Positions 1-6,646 of a DNA stretch of 13,283 bases are shown here, piece by piece. The stretch is from Alphaproteobacteria bacterium. GTDB lineage: Bacteria; Pseudomonadota; Alphaproteobacteria; Micropepsales; Micropepsaceae. Made by a program: the position numbers and the translations under genes. The notes beneath the pieces are model-generated. The model had not been told where the DNA came from. It did no database searches and was given only the letters and a program-made list of their open reading frames with translations. The DNA lies in NCBI GenBank assembly GCA_003131925.1, contig PKWC01000247.1, positions 1 to 13,283 of the forward strand. The letters are read 5' to 3'. Each line of letters opens with the position of its first letter. Position 1 is the stretch's first letter.

Positions 1-53
1 TCGTCACCGCAGGTTGGTATAAATGCATACTTCCTTGTGTAGAGCGTCCACAT

Positions 54-1465
54 CTATTCCTTCACCTCGAACACAGTCCCACAACCTGCCTTGTGGCAGC
101 CCGTGCCGCCGGTCATGGTCATGCCGTAGACATGTTTGTTCAGCGAGAGCAGGCCGGATGTTGGATAGGCTCCATCGTTCTTGCCGCCCTTGAATACGTG
201 CAGCACGGTTTCTGTGCCGCCTGAAGAGACTTTGAATACGATGCCACAACCGAATGAGCCCCCCAAACCGCAGTTTTTCGTGCTTCCGCCGCCGCCCGTA
301 GTGCCAAAGACATTGGCCCTGGCATCCAAAAGAATGGCGCCGATTGGATAGGCGCCGTCGCTGCCGCCCGAATAAGTATGAAGAACGGTCAGGGTGCCGC
401 TGGTGTATTTGAACAGCACGCCGCAGCCGTAAGGGCCGAGCCCGCAATCCGTGGCGCCACCGCCGCCAGCGGTGGTGAAGTAGATGTTTCCAGCGCCGTC
501 CATTACCGGATTACCCGAAGGATAGGCACCATCGCTGCCGCCTGTAAAACGGTGAAGAATTGACTCCACGCCGCCCGAACTGATCTCGAACAGGACACCA
601 CAGCCGTCGGCTCCGAGGCCACAGTCGCCGTCGCTGCCGCCGGCAGGCGTTAGCCCGTATGCATTTCCCGATTTGTCCAGCACAAGCGTTCCGCCCGGGT
701 AGGCGCCATCGCTCCTCCCGTCCGTGAAAGTGTGCAGAACACTTTCGATGCCGCTGGACGTAAGTTCGAACACCGTCCCGCAACCTCCCGGCCCCCCGCG
801 CCACAATTCGCGCTGCTGCCGCCGACCGCGGTCGTGCCGTAGAAATTGCCTGAGGAGTCAACGGTCAGAGTGCCGTCTGGCGCCGCGCCGTCGTTGCCGC
901 CGCTGAACGCGTAAAGGAGTGTTTCCGACCCGCCGGATGGGATCTCGAACACGGTTCCGCAGTCCCTGCGGCAGGCCTTCGTTCGACCGCCTGCTGCCGT
1001 CACACCGAAAAGGTTGCCGTTCGCGTCCTCATACAGGGCTCCGGGAGGACCCGCGCCGTCGTTGCCGCCGGAAAACGTGTGCAGAATTGTCTCGTGGCCG
1101 GCTGTCGAGAGCTTGAACACAATCCCGCAGCCTGGATTCTGCTTCACGCGATGATCGTAGAAATGGTTGCGCGTGACGTGACAGTTTGAATCTCCACCGA
1201 AACCGGCCGTCCCGTAAAGGTTGCCGGAGCTGTCGGCGATCAATGATCCCGCCGGGTTCGCGCCGTCAGTGCCGCCTTTGAAGGCATAAAGAACCTTTTC
1301 TTCGTTCGCAGTGCGTATCCGCGTGCGAACTGCTGTGCGGTGCGCACCCGCCAATGCGGCATGATCGTGATCCGTCCCGGTGGCGGCGGCTTCCGCCCCC
1401 GCGGTGGCCGAAATGGCGGCCGCAAGCGCAATTGCCGCAATTCTCATGGTCGTCTTATTGCTCAT
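54..1465 (-). pseudogene. Secreted GloVer tandem-repeat protein, interrupted by a single-base frameshift
   Basis: This is a predicted secreted protein built from tandem repeats of the choice-of-anchor GloVer type. Each repeat has a core like VLHTFSGG-DGA-P-G-L--D--GN-YGTT--GG followed by GCG[TI]VFE. Seven copies can be counted: three in the upstream frame (from about residues 58, 127 and 183) and four in the second frame. The start ATG at 1463-1465 has GAGGGG at 1474-1479, and residues 1-28 form a signal peptide (basic start, Ala-rich core). The reading frame changes at a run of six C on the plus strand (792-797). The upstream frame runs on out of register to a stop at 650, while the repeats continue in another frame to the TAG at 54-56. 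One extra G in the coding strand would restore a continuous 470-residue protein through CGAGGPGGCGTVFE. So this is either a sequencing indel or a recent real frameshift. The function of the family is unknown to me. Confidence 0.8.
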
Positions 1466-1479
1466 GACTGTTTCCCCTC

Positions 1480-1505
1480 TGGTTCGCTGACAGAAAGACG
1501 AACCA
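1480..1505 (-). promoter_or_regulatory. 5'-UTR inverted repeat (hairpin) abutting the GloVer gene ribosome-binding site
   Basis: A perfect 7-bp inverted repeat, TGGTTCG (1480-1486) and CGAACCA (1499-1505), has a 12-nt spacer. In the mRNA it would form a stem-loop whose 3' arm ends one base before the Shine-Dalgarno GAGGGG (1474-1479) of the secreted repeat protein. It could act as an mRNA stabiliser, a translational control hairpin or a protein operator. The pairing is seen directly; the role is inferred. Confidence 0.4.
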
Positions 1506-1716
1506 ACTGTTCAAGAGTCGCGGAACGGGGGATTAATTCGAATCCATGTATTGAGCGCGCGCCGCTTTCCTTTGCCGTCGCCAATCAAAAGTCGCGCCAG
1601 TCTTTCAAGGGACACGGTGCGACTCGCGCATTCTCGCGCTTTATAGGCGGCGCACCCTAACGGAACGTCAATTCGAGAAACGCACGCCGCCGGGAAAAAC
1701 GGTGGGGCAATCATCT

Positions 1717-1737
1717 AAAAAGCATTGGAACGCAATG
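1717..1737 (-). terminator. Weak intrinsic-terminator-like hairpin downstream of the HerA-type gene
   Basis: Read on the minus strand, CATTG (1737-1733), a 5-nt loop and CAATG (1727-1723) are followed by C and then TTTTT (1721-1717). It lies about 87 nt past the stop of the HerA-type gene, in the right orientation to end that transcript. Imperfect outer arms (1709-1716 with 1741-1748, 7 of 8 pairing) surround it. The stem is short and AT-rich, so efficiency is doubtful. Confidence 0.35.
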
Positions 1738-1823
1738 GGAAGATCATTTGTCCCACTTTCCGATAATCCCTTGATTTTCCTGAATTGCGTCACCCGTAGG
1801 GCGCGCCAACGAATATCGGAGCG

Positions 1824-3515
1824 CTAGCTCCTCTCGCGGCCTCTCTGCCGCCACCGCGCAACGATGTCCTCCAGCTCGTGCCGGTTCATGTTCGGCGTCT
1901 TCCAGGCCTTGGAGAATCCGACATTGAGATTGCGCGGAACCGCGTTGGGATCGAGGTTGTCGAAGGTGATGCGCATCGGCATCGCGACTCCCTGTCCCAG
2001 AATGATCGCCTCGCGATCGCCGAGCAGAGGCAAGGTGTCCAGAAGATCCAGCGTGCCTTCGTAGGCCGAAGAGCGCATCACCTGCTGGTCGCGATCGCTG
2101 GAAAGCCGGAGCGTAATCGCGGTGCTGCATTGGGAAAGAATCGTGGGATCGAGTTCAGACGGCCGTTGCGTGACGAGCGCCAGAGAGATCGCGTATTTTC
2201 GGCCTTCCTTCGCAATGCGCGCGAGAGCCTGGCGCGTCGGTCCGAAATAGCGGCTGTCCACGGTCGGCGCGTAGCGATGCGCTTCTTCGCAGACGAGCAG
2301 AGTGGGCAGGCCGCCCTTGCTCCAGACGGCAAGGTCGAAGGCGAGACGCGAGATCACGGATATTACGACATCCAATATCTCGGCTGGCACGACGGACAGA
2401 TCGATCACCGTGATCGGTTTGCCGTCGCCCGGGACTCGAAACAGGCGGCTCAGGATGTCCGTCATCGTGTCCTGCACCGTCAGGCTGCCGAACATGAAAT
2501 TGTACCGCTGGTCTGCGATCATCGTCTCGATCCGCGCTTTCAGCCTTCGGTATGGCAATGTGAGCTGCGTGCGGTCCAGTCTTCCCAGTTGTTCGTCGAT
2601 ATAGGCAATGACATCCGAAAGCCGGAATGGGGTCGGCGTCTCGACCGTCAAATGCACGAAATCTGAGGCCTTGCGCAAAAGCGCGCCGCGAGCCGCCCCG
2701 GTGTCGGTGTAGCGGCGCCTTGCGAAGATCACGCCTTCGCTCAGGATCTCGGTCTCGGCGTCGCGATGTTCATCCGAAGTGGTAAGGGCGGCTGTCAGTT
2801 CCTGAAAATTGAGGAGCCAGAACGGTAGATTGAAATTGTTCAGGTCTATCGATTCGACCTTGTCGCCAAAGGCGGTCACATACTCATTATGTATGTCGAG
2901 CACCACGATGTGTGCATAATGGTGGTCGTCGAGAATGCGCTGGAGGATGCAGGTCAGCGCGCAGGACTTTCCCGAGCCGGTGCTTCCCACGATGATGAAG
3001 TGCTTCGACAAGAGATCGTCTACCCGCAGACGCGCGGCGACCGCCGGATCCTGGTAGAGCGAGCCGACCTTGATTGTGGCGAGCGCCGATGGCGCGAACA
3101 CGCGCGTAAGGTCGTTGCGGTCGGCCAACAGCAGCGGATCCCCGATCGTCGGCGGGCTTGCGACGCCGAGGCGGAACATGGGTTGGCGGTCAGGTCCGAC
3201 GCGACCGATTTCACCAACGAGATTGAGTTCGATGAGCCCGATTTCCTCGCTCTCTTCGCCGGTTGCCGGCATGGGCGTACTGACGCCTGTCACAAGACCG
3301 ATCACCGAGGAGGCTGGCGTCGTGACTTTCAGCAATGCGCCAATCTGCACGCGTGGTGCTTCGCCCTGCAGCATGCGTTGGGCGGAGCGGTCCAGAGACG
3401 CCACCGCGCGTGGGCCGGTTACCGAGACGATGCGTCCGATCGGCGGCAACGACGCCAACGCGCTGCCGCGCTCCGGGGGTAGCTCAGGGAGCAGTTCAAT
3501 GGCTGGTTGGCTCAT
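1824..3515 (-). CDS. HerA/DUF87-family hexameric ATPase (ATP-binding protein)
   Basis: This is a 563-residue FtsK/HerA-superfamily P-loop ATPase. Residues about 25-150 look like the N-terminal HAS-barrel region. Walker A is GSTGSGKS (177-184), preceded by a hydrophobic strand (HFIIV). Walker B is TLLVCEEAH (405-413) with the acidic pair E410/E411 usual for HerA, followed by KEGRK, VTQRPSELDP (448-457) and a C-terminal IILGQ-A strand as in DUF87 proteins. It has no membrane segment or nuclease domain, and no NurA-like nuclease gene lies beside it. Archaeal HerA pumps DNA for end resection, and bacterial relatives include conjugation and antiphage ATPases; the role here is unknown. The ATG overlaps the stop of the upstream histidine kinase (ATGA, 3512-3515), so the two are translationally coupled. 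The family assignment is strong; the cellular role is open. Confidence 0.9.
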   Translation of the reverse strand: MSQPAIELLPELPPERGSALASLPPIGRIVSVTGPRAVASLDRSAQRMLQGEAPRVQIGALLKVTTPASSVIGLVTGVSTPMPATGEESEEIGLIELNLVGEIGRVGPDRQPMFRLGVASPPTIGDPLLLADRNDLTRVFAPSALATIKVGSLYQDPAVAARLRVDDLLSKHFIIVGSTGSGKSCALTCILQRILDDHHYAHIVVLDIHNEYVTAFGDKVESIDLNNFNLPFWLLNFQELTAALTTSDEHRDAETEILSEGVIFARRRYTDTGAARGALLRKASDFVHLTVETPTPFRLSDVIAYIDEQLGRLDRTQLTLPYRRLKARIETMIADQRYNFMFGSLTVQDTMTDILSRLFRVPGDGKPITVIDLSVVPAEILDVVISVISRLAFDLAVWSKGGLPTLLVCEEAHRYAPTVDSRYFGPTRQALARIAKEGRKYAISLALVTQRPSELDPTILSQCSTAITLRLSSDRDQQVMRSSAYEGTLDLLDTLPLLGDREAIILGQGVAMPMRITFDNLDPNAVPRNLNVGFSKAWKTPNMNRHELEDIVARWRQRGRERS

Positions 3516-4414
3516 GCGAGTGCTCGGGGTTCCTCGGAAAATTGTCGCCGCGCTTGCCGCACCCCGCGCTCTTCCTCGGGGGCATCGGAATTCGCAGCAA
3601 CGCTAGGGGGCAAAGTCAAAACGACCGTCGTGCCCTGACCAACCTGGCTGAACAGGCACAGGTTTCCGCCATGTTGCCTCGCCAGAGCCACCGCGATGGG
3701 CAGGCCGAGGCCGGTGCCGCCATGGCTGTGCAAATGGTCCGAGCGAACCTGCCCGAATGGCTTCAGCGCGATTTGAAGTTCGTCTTGTGCCATGCCAGGT
3801 CCGGTATCGGACACGGAAATTGTGGCGCCACCATCGGCCCTGCGGCTCGCATCCAGACGTATCCGGCCGGCTTCCGGCGTGAACTTATGCGCGTTGGCAA
3901 GCAAGTTAATGAGTATCTGCCGGATGCGCCGGCCGTCCACGGTAAGGCAGGGCAGATCGGGTGCAAGCCGCACTTCCAGCCGCTGTGCCTTGGTTTCAAT
4001 ACGCTCGCGGACGAACAACACGCTGGAATCGACGAGTTCGCGCGTCTCATGCTGCGCAAGAGACAGCGCCGCCGTACCACTCTCGATTTTCGAGATGTCG
4101 AGTATGTCCGAAATGATGTTTAGCAGGTGACGGCCCGCTTCGGCGATGTTCGATGCGTATTCGACGTTCTTGGCAGAATTGACCGCGCCCAGATGTTGAA
4201 TGAGATCGGAGAAACCGATGATCGCGTTGAGTGGCGTGCGAAGTTCGTGGCTCATATTGGCCAGAAACTCCGATTTCGACCGGTTCGCCAATTGGGCTTC
4301 GACTTTCGCGGTGTTGAGCGCGAGTTCGCGTTGCGCGCGCAGACGCATGTATCCGAACGTCTCGCAATAATTGGCGAGCAACGTGGTCGGCCGGGGCTGG
4401 GTTCGGCGTGGCAT
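3512..4414 (-). CDS. Soluble sensor histidine kinase (HisKA + HATPase_c), no sensor domain
   Basis: This is a 300-residue histidine kinase core. A short, probably helical N-terminus (about 20-50) leads into the H-box FLANMSHELRTPLN with phospho-acceptor H56. The ATP-binding domain shows an N-box with N170/N174, a G1 box DTGPGM (203-208), an F-box at PFGQ (219-222) and a G2 box GGTGLGLPI (232-240). The H-box resembles the PleC/DivJ/hybrid kinase group common in Alphaproteobacteria. There is no membrane span, PAS, GAF or receiver domain, so it is predicted to be cytoplasmic, taking its signal from a partner or through the N-terminal helix. The ATG at 4412-4414 has a weak AGGG about 12 nt upstream; M23 is an alternative. 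It is followed with a 4-bp overlap by the HerA-type ATPase, and no response regulator is adjacent. Confidence 0.92.
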   Translation of the reverse strand: MPRRTQPRPTTLLANYCETFGYMRLRAQRELALNTAKVEAQLANRSKSEFLANMSHELRTPLNAIIGFSDLIQHLGAVNSAKNVEYASNIAEAGRHLLNIISDILDISKIESGTAALSLAQHETRELVDSSVLFVRERIETKAQRLEVRLAPDLPCLTVDGRRIRQILINLLANAHKFTPEAGRIRLDASRRADGGATISVSDTGPGMAQDELQIALKPFGQVRSDHLHSHGGTGLGLPIAVALARQHGGNLCLFSQVGQGTTVVLTLPPSVAANSDAPEEERGVRQARRQFSEEPRALA

Positions 4415-4739
4415 CGAGTCAAAATTCCCTGAACCTTAATGATAGGTGCAATACATTCCCCAACCCTTAAAATTGCACACGTCGGCACGGTATTCCCTTG
4501 TTGAAACAGCGACAAATTGTTGTGATTGCCGAAAGGTTTATTTGGCAGGGCGGCACTCTAGCCGGCGTACCGGAGCACCACGGTACCGGCATTCGAATGA
4601 TCGTTTCAGCGGCAGTCGCGCATACTTGCGAGCGGCGCTCCTCGTATTCGACCGGCGAGCTTTGCAACCCGCCGTCGCCATGCGACAGTTCGAATCAGGA
4701 TGGTCCGCGGGGGGCCGTGAGAGGGAGAGGATGATGTTG
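4415..4739. other. Divergent intergenic region between the kinase-HerA unit and the DUF3617 operon
   Basis: It separates two divergent transcription units and should hold both promoters. I find no clear sigma-70 pair at proper spacing. Apart from the inverted repeat at 4446-4478 and the purine-rich Shine-Dalgarno at 4721-4730, I see nothing. The plus-strand frame is open from 4446, but the translated stretch before 4740 has no domain and would bury the signal peptide. Confidence 0.5.
4446..4478. promoter_or_regulatory. Inverted repeat GTGCAAT-N19-ATTGCAC upstream of the soluble kinase
   Basis: Perfect 7-bp arms at 4446-4452 and 4472-4478 are separated by 19 nt, so the half-sites lie 26 bp apart centre to centre. 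They sit 32-64 bp upstream of the kinase start, where a transcription factor or the promoter itself would be expected. It is a candidate operator for the kinase-HerA unit. The symmetry is seen; the regulator is unknown. Confidence 0.4.
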
Positions 4740-5234
4740 ATGCGTAATTCGAAGCTGCGCGCGTGTCTTGTCATTGGAATTTTGGCGGTGCCCGTAGCGG
4801 CGGCGGCCTCGCACGGGAAAGTTGGCCTCTGGGAGGTGACGACACAGACTTCGATGCCGAACATGGCGTCGATGATGACGCCAGAGCAGGCGGCTCGCAT
4901 GCAGGCGATGGGCGTCCACATGCCCAACAACCGAACCTTAACGACCCAGCATTGCATGACGGCGGCCGAGGTTGCGGCGGACGGGCCGCCGCCAATGCGC
5001 AGCAACAAATATTGCACGATGAGCAATATGAAATACGGCGCGCATTCCTTCACCGCCGACGCGACGTGCACCGGAGAAATGGAAGGGCAGGGCCAAGTGT
5101 CGGTGTCTTTCCCGAGCGACGAGCAGTATTCCGGGACCTTCGCCTTTACGGGTTCCGCGCATGGGCACCAGATGAATGTCACGAATTCGTTTGAGGGCAG
5201 ATGGATTTCGGCCGATTGCGGGTCAGTGAAATAG
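4740..5234 (+). CDS. Exported DUF3617-family protein
   Basis: A 164-residue predicted periplasmic protein. Residues 1-23 form a signal peptide (basic N-terminus, ACLVIGILAVPVAAAA core, likely cleavage before SHG). The mature part starts with GLWEVTTQTSMP, the usual opening of DUF3617 proteins, and holds four cysteines (72, 92, 110, 160) that could form two disulphides. The central region is Met-rich (M39, M42, M45, M46, M54, M57, M61). I chose the ATG at 4740 because GGGAGAGG (4723-4730) lies 9 nt upstream; ATGs at 4731 and 4734 are in frame but too close to that site. The stop overlaps the sirtuin start by 34 bp, so it probably leads the operon. The family has no established biochemical function known to me; its relatives are small exported proteins. 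Confidence 0.85.
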   Translation: MRNSKLRACLVIGILAVPVAAAASHGKVGLWEVTTQTSMPNMASMMTPEQAARMQAMGVHMPNNRTLTTQHCMTAAEVAADGPPPMRSNKYCTMSNMKYGAHSFTADATCTGEMEGQGQVSVSFPSDEQYSGTFAFTGSAHGHQMNVTNSFEGRWISADCGSVK

Positions 5235-5986
5235 ACGGACAGGAATCCGCTCTCCGCCTCGCCGGGATTTTACGCGAGGCGCGGGACGCCGTCATCGTCA
5301 CCGGCGCCGGCATATCGACCGAGTCGGGAATTCCGGATTTCCGCTCTCCGGGCGGGATCTGGACGCAGATGGCGCCCATCGAATACCAGAGCTTCCTTGC
5401 TTCGCTGGAAATGCGAAAGGAAGCGTGGCGACGTCGTTTCGAAATGGAAGACATGTTCGCCCGCGTTCGACCGAACATGGGACATGAAGCGGTCGCGGCT
5501 CTGGTGAGGCGAAAAATCGCGACGCACGTGATCACGCAGAACATCGACAATCTGCATCAGCAGTCAGGCGTGCCGTCCGAACAGGTGATCGAGTTGCACG
5601 GGAATACGCGCTACGCGAAGTGCCTCGAATGCGGGATGCGCGCGGAACTCGGGCCCATCCGCACGCATTTCGAAGAACATCACGATCCGCCCGATTGCGA
5701 GGAATGCGGAGGCCTCTTGAAGACCGCGACAATTTCGTTCGGGCAGCCGATGCCGGAGGCCGAAATGGACCGCGCGAAGAGGGCGACGCGCGCCTGCGAT
5801 CTCTTCCTCGTGCTCGGCTCGTCTCTGGTCGTTTTTCCGGCCGCCGGATTTCCACTGATGGCAAAACGATGCGGCGCAAAGCTCGCCATCGTCAATCGCG
5901 ACGCGACGGACCTGGACGCGACAGCCGATCTCGTTCTTCATGGCGAAATTGGCGCCACGCTTTCCGCAGCGGTAGCCGCGCTCTGA
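5201..5986 (+). CDS. NAD-dependent protein deacylase (Sir2 family sirtuin)
   Basis: A 261-residue single-domain sirtuin. It uses NAD+ to remove acyl groups from lysines, giving O-acyl-ADP-ribose and nicotinamide. Visible motifs are GAGISTESGIPDFRSP (35-50, NAD binding), TQNID (112-116), the catalytic His in ELHG (H133), and a complete zinc site CLEC...CEEC (C141, C144, C166, C169). GSS (206-208) and IVN (230-232) contact NAD. The substrate-pocket region reads W76-R-R-R79, where CobB/SIRT5-type desuccinylases have Y-x-x-R, so simple deacetylation seems more likely (inference). The ATG at 5201 has GAGGG 3 nt upstream and lies inside the DUF3617 gene; the first later alternative is TTG at 5216. 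The protein is cytosolic, with no signal peptide. The ClpP-like gene follows after 63 bp. Confidence 0.95.
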   Translation: MDFGRLRVSEIDGQESALRLAGILREARDAVIVTGAGISTESGIPDFRSPGGIWTQMAPIEYQSFLASLEMRKEAWRRRFEMEDMFARVRPNMGHEAVAALVRRKIATHVITQNIDNLHQQSGVPSEQVIELHGNTRYAKCLECGMRAELGPIRTHFEEHHDPPDCEECGGLLKTATISFGQPMPEAEMDRAKRATRACDLFLVLGSSLVVFPAAGFPLMAKRCGAKLAIVNRDATDLDATADLVLHGEIGATLSAAVAAL

Positions 5987-6038
5987 GCGGGTGGACTTGA
6001 GCCGGCTCCGCAATATATGACCATTGCCGTTTCTCCCC

Positions 6039-6043
6039 AGGAG
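6039..6043 (+). promoter_or_regulatory. Shine-Dalgarno that sets the ClpP-like start at GTG 6050
   Basis: AGGAG is placed 6 nt before the GTG at 6050-6052, ideal spacing. The in-frame ATG at 6017 has no purine-rich sequence upstream, so GTG is the better start. Confidence 0.6.
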
Positions 6044-6049
6044 CATCCC

Positions 6050-6646
6050 GTGTCCCGCCTTGATGAAGAAGAAAAACCCAAATCTTCCCCTCCGGCCGAG
6101 GCCCAGCCGTCGCCGGTTCAGCAAGCCCTGTTCAAAGCGCGAACGGTGCTCATTTTTGGCGAGATCGACATGAAGCTGGCCGAGCGCGTGACGGCGCAGC
6201 TTCTCGCCCACGCCTCGGAAGGGGATGGAGACATCCGCGTCGTCATCAACTCGCCAGGCGGCCATGTGGAGTCGGGCGATACCATCCACGACATGATTCG
6301 CTTCGTGGGGCCACGCGTAAAGATGATCGGCACGGGATGGGTCGCGAGCGCAGGGGCGCACATCTACATCGGTGCAGCACGCGAGAACCGCTTCGCGTTG
6401 CCCAACACGCGATTCCTTTTGCATCAGCCGCTTGGCGGCGTCGCGGGGCCCGTCTCGGACATCTCCATCGAGGCGCAGGAAATTCTCAAGATGCGTGAGC
6501 GCCTCAACCGCACGATTGCACACGAAACCGGTCAGCCCTACGAGAAGGTGGTCACCGACACCGACCGGAATTTCTGGATGACGGCAGATGAAGCCAAGGC
6601 CTATGGGCTCGTCGCCCGCATCGTAAACCACGCGAGCGAAGCCTGA
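6050..6646 (+). CDS. Divergent ClpP-like protease subunit (peptidase S14) with Asn in place of the catalytic Asp
   Basis: A ClpP paralogue of 198 residues (209 if read from ATG 6017; that numbering is used here). The fold is clear: NSPGG oxyanion segment (78-82), nucleophile S111 in GWVASAGA, H136 in FLLHQPLGG, and the handle region with EAQEILKMRERLN. The third triad position differs: E. coli and B. subtilis ClpP have Asp in DT-RD, whereas here DTDRN puts Asn185 there. Listeria ClpP1 has the same Asp-to-Asn change and depends on a partner ClpP. The N-terminus is a charged, Pro-rich extension without the usual axial-loop VIE---RGER sequence. No clpX or clpA is adjacent, so this is probably not the housekeeping clpP. 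It lies between the sirtuin (63 bp) and GH13 (4-bp overlap). Confidence 0.93.
   Translation: MSRLDEEEKPKSSPPAEAQPSPVQQALFKARTVLIFGEIDMKLAERVTAQLLAHASEGDGDIRVVINSPGGHVESGDTIHDMIRFVGPRVKMIGTGWVASAGAHIYIGAARENRFALPNTRFLLHQPLGGVAGPVSDISIEAQEILKMRERLNRTIAHETGQPYEKVVTDTDRNFWMTADEAKAYGLVARIVNHASEA

Larger units (their letters stand above)
1466..1823. other. Intergenic region between the GloVer-repeat gene and the HerA-type gene
   Basis: I see no convincing gene in this stretch; the short ORFs across it have no recognisable domain. Besides the hairpin at 1480-1505 and the terminator-like element at 1717-1737, it holds a 5-bp inverted repeat GGATT/AATCC at 1530-1545 around TTCGAA. On the minus strand there is also a weak promoter-like pair, TTGACG (1666-1671) and TATAAA (1640-1645). 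Its 20-nt spacing is longer than the usual 16-18, so I do not call it as a promoter. The stretch probably carries the GloVer gene's own promoter. Confidence 0.5.

Noticed and set aside
54..1292. Regular DNA repeats that could look like a CRISPR or satellite array
   Set aside because: The periodicity is at protein level (GloVer repeats), with diverged nucleotide copies and no fixed repeat-spacer structure.
1340..1714. Small ORFs upstream of the GloVer gene (1340-1660 plus, 1511-1714 minus)
   Set aside because: No domain, no convincing ribosome-binding site, and one overlaps the signal-peptide region of a better gene.
4446..4739. 98-residue N-terminal extension of the DUF3617 reading frame
   Set aside because: The added sequence has no domain, would hide a clear signal peptide, and a strong Shine-Dalgarno sits before ATG 4740.
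1824..5986. HerA-type ATPase and a Sir2 protein close together, recalling the SIR2-HerA antiphage system
   Set aside because: They are divergently oriented and separated by a kinase and a DUF3617 gene. The sirtuin is a short Zn-containing deacylase rather than a long NADase effector, and the ATPase is coupled to the kinase instead.
5999..6008. Palindrome GAGCCGGCTC between the sirtuin and the ClpP-like gene
   Set aside because: No spacer or flanking promoter elements; a 10-bp GC-rich palindrome is easily chance.
6017..6049. ATG 6017 as the ClpP-like start
   Set aside because: No Shine-Dalgarno; GTG 6050 has AGGAG at ideal spacing. It remains possible.
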